From Temnothorax longispinosus (lineage: Eukaryota > Arthropoda > Insecta > Hymenoptera > Formicidae), in the NCBI RefSeq assembly GCF_030848805.1, contig NC_092364.1, forward strand, positions 7,585,770-7,649,769: a stretch of 64,000 nt of DNA, written 5' to 3'. The notes beneath the pieces were generated by a model that was not told the DNA's origin, did no database searches, and saw nothing but the letters and a program-made list of their open reading frames with translations. Below, in pieces: positions 60,112 through 64,000 of this stretch (position 1 is the stretch's first letter; every line of letters starts with the position of its first letter). A program made the position numbers and the translations under genes.

Positions 60112-62162
60112 TTATACCGTCTAGCGATGTTCAAGAGGGATTACAGTATTTAGAAGAGGTGTTACGAACGGCCAGTTCTTACGGGTTAGAGATAAACTGG
60201 GGAAAGTGTCAGCTCCTGAAAACGAGAGTCGATTATTTGGGATTTATTATAGAGAATGGAGACGTTACTCCATCAGACGAAAAGACGAGTGCTGTGAAAA
60301 ATTTTACTGTGCCGACTGATAAAAAAACAGTACAGAGCTTTTTAGGACTGACCGGGTATTTCAGAAAATTCGTGCCGAATTACGCGTCTATCGCATACCC
60401 ATTAACTAACTTATTAAAAGATGGAATTGTATTTCGTTTTGGCGACAGTGAAAAGCGATCGTTCGATCAATTAAAGGAAGCTCTTAGCCGAAAACCGATT
60501 TTGCGGATTTATTGTCCAAGTGCGGAAACCGAGTTACATACCGATGCGTCTTTGCGAGGTTACGGAGCGATGTTATTGCAGCTAGATAGTGTAGATCGTC
60601 TTTTCCATTCTGTGTACTATGCGAGCGGTAAGACTACGGAAAGCGAAGCTAAGTTTCATAGTTACGAGTTAGAAGTTCTTGCGATTGTTAAGGCGTTGCG
60701 TAAGTTTAGAGTGTATTTGATTGGCATACCATTTAAGATCGTGACAGATTGCAAGGCGTTTACACAGACCATGAAGAAGGCCGACATCAGCCCGCGGATA
60801 GCACGGTGGGCTCTCTTCTTGCAAGACTTCCAATACGTGGTGGAGCATCGCCCTGGAAAAAGTATGCGTCACGTTGACGCCCTCAGTCGAAATGCGTTGC
60901 CGACAGCGATGATCATCACGGAGTGCGAAGAGGGTATATTAGCTAAGTTGCGAAAAAGTCAAGAAGAAGATGCCGAGGTATCCAGTCTTCGAAAACAGGC
61001 GACAAATAACCAAACTGAAGAATACGTCATGAGAAATGGACTCTTGCGTAAATGTGTAGATGGAGATGCCTTAATTGTCGTTCCTAAGTTGATGCAGAAC
61101 AGCGTTATCCGACAGGCGCACGAGCGTGGTCATTTCGGCCCAGACAAAACAGAGAAATTATTGAAGACTAACTACTGGTTTAAAGGGATGCGTAAGAAGA
61201 TCGAGGACGTTATTCACCATTGTATAAGTTGCATCCTAGCCGAGAGAAAAACTGGTAAGAAGGAAGGTTGGTTGCATCCAATTCCCAAGGGAGAGAGACC
61301 TTTTGATACTTATTACGTGGATCACCTAGGCCCCCTACCATCGACTAAAAAGAAGTATCGCCACCTGTTTGTGGTTATCGACGCTTTTACGAAGTTCGTG
61401 TGGCTCTACCCTACTAGATCAACTAGTACAGCCGAGGTGTTGGATATACTCATGCAGCAGAGTGCTATTTTTGGAAACCCCAGGAGAATAATCTCCGACC
61501 GAGGAACCGCTTTTACCTCACACGAGTTCGAGGCGTATTGCAAGGAAGAAAATATTGAACATTCGACGATTGTTACCGGAGTTCCACGAGGAAATGGGCA
61601 AGTAGAGCGGGTCAACCGTATCCTGATTCCTGTACTAACAAAGCTATCAGCACCAGCTCCAGCCCAATGGCACAAGTATGTAAGAAGAGCACAACAATGT
61701 TTAAACGGCGTACCATCAAGAAGCACCGGCGTATCACCATTCCGACTTCTGTTTGGAACAAACATGAAGACAAAGGAAGATCCAACACTCCAAGACCTAC
61801 TTAAAGAGGAAGATGCTGTAACATTTATGGAAGAACGAGACAAGATACGTCAGCAAGCAAGGGACAACATTACAAAAATTCAAGAAGAGAACAAACGGAG
61901 CTACAATAAAAACCGGAAGACTCCAACTGCATATAAAGAAGGTGACTTAATTGCCATTAAGCGGACACAAAGCGGACCGGGATTGAAATTAGCAGCGAAA
62001 TATTTTGGTCCATATCGGGTTAGACGAATGCTTCGAAACGACAGATACATCGTAGAGAAGATTGGTGAAGGAGAAGGCCCTCGAGTGACATCCACGGCAG
62101 CAGAGTACATGAAACCCTGGAACAGTTCGCAGGAGGAAATCTCGTCAGGAGAAGAAGCGTAA
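60087..62162 (+). CDS. gag-pol: RT (3' part)-RNase H-integrase, second part of gag-pol
   Basis: Opens with L-Y-M-D-D-L-I-I, the RT catalytic motif, then L-G-L-T-G-Y-F-R-K-F, RNase H (H-T-D-A-S-L-R-G-Y-G; Y-E-L-E-V-L-A-I; V-T-D-C-K-A-F), the integrase H-H-C-C finger (H-E-R-G-H-F-G...H-H-C-I-S-C), Y-V-D-H-L-G-P-L-P, I-I-S-D-R-G-T-A-F and G-N-G-Q-V-E-R-V-N, and a G-P-Y-R-V-R tail module. The GTG at 60087 is not a start: translation must continue from the upstream frame. Otherwise intact. Confidence 0.92.
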   Translation: MSLYMDDLIIPSSDVQEGLQYLEEVLRTASSYGLEINWGKCQLLKTRVDYLGFIIENGDVTPSDEKTSAVKNFTVPTDKKTVQSFLGLTGYFRKFVPNYASIAYPLTNLLKDGIVFRFGDSEKRSFDQLKEALSRKPILRIYCPSAETELHTDASLRGYGAMLLQLDSVDRLFHSVYYASGKTTESEAKFHSYELEVLAIVKALRKFRVYLIGIPFKIVTDCKAFTQTMKKADISPRIARWALFLQDFQYVVEHRPGKSMRHVDALSRNALPTAMIITECEEGILAKLRKSQEEDAEVSSLRKQATNNQTEEYVMRNGLLRKCVDGDALIVVPKLMQNSVIRQAHERGHFGPDKTEKLLKTNYWFKGMRKKIEDVIHHCISCILAERKTGKKEGWLHPIPKGERPFDTYYVDHLGPLPSTKKKYRHLFVVIDAFTKFVWLYPTRSTSTAEVLDILMQQSAIFGNPRRIISDRGTAFTSHEFEAYCKEENIEHSTIVTGVPRGNGQVERVNRILIPVLTKLSAPAPAQWHKYVRRAQQCLNGVPSRSTGVSPFRLLFGTNMKTKEDPTLQDLLKEEDAVTFMEERDKIRQQARDNITKIQEENKRSYNKNRKTPTAYKEGDLIAIKRTQSGPGLKLAAKYFGPYRVRRMLRNDRYIVEKIGEGEGPRVTSTAAEYMKPWNSSQEEISSGEEA

Positions 62163-62194
62163 CATCTGGGGACAGATGTCGTCGGATGGCCGAG

Positions 62195-62559
62195 TGTAGG
62201 ATAGATTCTTATTTTTCTTATTTTGATTATTATTCTTTTATTTCGTAAGTTGTGTTAATTAGAATTATTAGTTGTGGTAAATAGTTAGCCTACTTTCCCG
62301 CTGAGCAAAAGAATATGTCAGTAGTCGCGGAAACGGCCGTAGTGTGGCGTAGCGAATGTGGTGTGCGTGAAGAGCGTGCGTGCGGGAGAGATCGCGCGTA
62401 GCTAGCGAGGTGTGCAGATCGAGCAAAGCGTGATTGAGTCAAGTTCTTCTGTCCTCGTATATACTCTTAAAGAAATACATTTTTATTTACTATCAACTGT
62501 GGGGAATTATAAGGACCTTCCTCCATCCTGGTCTACTCCTCTAGACAAATACATCTTCC

Positions 62560-62563
<4 letters not shown>
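62195..62563 (+). repeat. 3' LTR of the young gypsy element
   Basis: 369 bp, ends CTTCCCACA, followed by (TA)n to about 62600. Poly-purine-like GGGGACAG and GGATGG lie in the 30 nt before it. Confidence 0.95.
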
Positions 62564-62605
<42 letters not shown>

Positions 62606-62658
62606 TATTAGTGCAATTATAATAAATATATAATATTCTGTGTTATAACTATATATTA

Positions 62659-63294
62659 GGTTGGAAAGAAAGTAATCCGGATTTTTTCGTAAAAAATATC
62701 TATTAAGAAAAAATAGTTACTTTTTTTTCTAATTAAACTAATTGCCGTTTGAATTTATAATTATTTTCTGCCTTCTTTTAAGCAGTAGGATTCCGTATCG
62801 ATAATAGGCCAGCTCCTTGGTCGCGAAGAATTCTTTGATTCATTTATTGATTTTGGCCGCATTTCGAAAGCGTTGTCCTCTCAAGCCGTGCTGCATCGAT
62901 CGAAACAGGTAATGACCTGAAAGCGCAACATCTAGTGAATAGACAAGGTGCGGGAGAATTCTCCAGCTCGAGTGTCTATAAAGGTGTTCAGCGATGGTCG
63001 CAGCGATATGAAGCTGAACGATATCGCGCAGAAAGATGTGGTTTAAGGCAAATAGATCTTAACAGTGACTGTTTGACGTGGCGACAAGAGCTTATAGTAA
63101 ATGACACTTTATCTGGTCATCTTATCAAATCGAAATAAACATACATATATATGATACACAGAAAAACTTGCCTTGCAGTAATTTTAATGTAGGATAGGGA
63201 ACCTCAAAGAAACAAAACAGAAGTTATTGACAAAAATTATTACAGTACGTTGTATTGTCATTTATCCGTGACCCGGATTACTTTCTCCTCAGCC
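62659..63294. mobile_element. mariner-type element, decayed
   Basis: GGTTGGAAAGAAAGTAATCC at 62659 faces GGATTACTTTCTCCTCAGCC at 63294 (28-bp imperfect TIR), with TA outside both ends (62657-62658, 63295-63296). 636 bp. No readable transposase; the 67-codon ORF at 62935 has no recognised domain. Confidence 0.75.
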
Positions 63295-63636
63295 TAATAC
63301 AAACAATATTTCAAATACTATGCAATTCTATCGATATATTATGTACACAAAGTATGTTACATAACATATAATGTATATATACCTAATATCAGAACTTTGA
63401 AAATAGTATAAAATTGTATTATATATTCAGGTATAATTTTTGCCGTGGCAGCCTCGAGGAAATAAAACAACGCATGAATAATCTTTATCAATATTAGATA
63501 ATACAAAATTTTAAGGAGTTGGCACCAGAATGGAAGTACACAATGAGGTGTCTTGTTGAGCATATAAACTATTGGCCTGTAATGTATATGCGTTAAAGCG
63601 ATGATATTAATCGCCACAGACTCGTTAAATCTAAAT
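63295..63636. other. AT-rich flank, no gene seen
   Basis: No ORF, repeat or RNA recognised. Confidence 0.4.
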
Positions 63637-64000
63637 ATGCCTAATTTATACGCGTCACTTAATTACACGGAGTGGATCGTCTATAAGATCTACAAGTAAG
63701 TAATACAATACTTATAAAATTAATTAACGGAAAGTTAGAGAAATTTCATGAACGTACAAAATATTAGTTTTTATTCTATGTACGTATTATAAAAATTCGA
63801 ATATTTTATATATTCTACATTTCTGTAATCTTAATAATTTTAGATTTATGTTCTACGTATTCAAATTTTCAACTATAAGAGACATTATTAATAATATAAT
63901 ACGTAAAGCTATGGATAAAGCAGCGAACTACAATGCAGAGAAACTAGAAGAAATTCACGAAAAATCGAAGAAAATTTTACCCGATTTTTCTATTACATAT
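63637..64000 (+). CDS. Possible 5' end of a host gene (two exons, runs off the window)
   Basis: Exon 1: ATG at 63637 (M-P-N-L-Y-A-S-L-N-Y-T-E-W) to 63695, then donor GTAAGTAA. An intron of 148 bp ends TAATAATTTTAG at 63843. Exon 2 continues in phase from 63844 with F-M-F-Y-V-F-K, A-N-Y-N-A-E-K-L-E-E-I-H-E-K-S-K-K-I-L-P and is still open at 64000. Consensus donor, AG acceptor and frame agreement support a gene; the AT-rich context allows chance. Protein family not recognised. Confidence 0.4.

Larger units (their letters stand above)
57598..62563 (+). mobile_element. Young Ty3/gypsy element with SAP-domain Gag
   Basis: LTRs of 370 and 369 bp differ by a single 1-bp indel. PBS, one gag-pol frame (broken once at an A7 run) and 3' LTR are all present. 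The most recent insertion in the window. Confidence 0.95.

Overview
This is AT-rich eukaryotic nuclear DNA from an insect, most likely an ant or other hymenopteran. That placement is an inference from the element families: Ty3/gypsy elements with an arthropod-virus-type envelope gene, Polinton/adintovirus-like PolB and capsid genes, hAT and mariner relics, and a 28S rRNA fragment. Spliced exons and TATA promoters fit a eukaryote; nothing looks prokaryotic. Two runs of exactly 500 N (12783-13282, 43255-43754) are assembly gaps. The window is almost entirely mobile elements nested in one another; only three short stretches look like host gene parts.

Layout. 1-5080: a decayed minus-strand gypsy element (gag, PBS, LTR) hit by two TTAA-flanked DNA transposons that share a TTAA. 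5143-6579: a deleted pogo/Tigger element. 6600-12200: a multi-exon minus-strand hAT transposase gene, itself hit by a 28S rRNA fragment, a foldback TTAA element and MITEs. 13283-16525: a viral-type promoter copy, a SENP/Ulp1 exon fragment, a tandem-repeat MITE, small ORFs and the 3' end of a PolB pseudogene. 16526-29027: a complete env-bearing Ty3/gypsy element with 1.26-kb LTRs and a GTGC target duplication, inserted in that PolB gene. 29032-31884: the 5' half of the same PolB pseudogene and its upstream genes. 32391-33082: another TTAA element. 33346-42056: a second Polinton/adintovirus-like element with promoter repeats, PolB, hexon-like and penton-like capsid proteins, adenain-like protease, PLA2/pX-like minor capsid and packaging ATPase. 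42035-44965: a mirror-image duplication around a gap. 45000-48400: LTR fragments and a promoter-like region. 48457-53630: a DIRS element with tyrosine recombinase. 53872-56905: a 5'-truncated Copia element. 57598-62563: a very young gypsy element. 62659-63294: a mariner relic. 63637-64000: the possible start of a host gene.

The most interesting system is the 16526-29027 retroelement. Between an intact gag-pol and a chuvirus-like glycoprotein gene it carries four small ORFs. They are recognisably paralogous: three CxxC pairs at nearly constant spacing, a G-P motif before the second pair, and a similar tail. They look like a tandemly amplified family of zinc-binding accessory genes, as in a complex retrovirus. 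A strong 3' splice signal lies 18-20 nt after the pol stop, and another directly before env, suggesting spliced subgenomic mRNAs.

Most other coding sequence is broken by stops, frameshifts or deletions. Broken genes are described here but not reconstructed.
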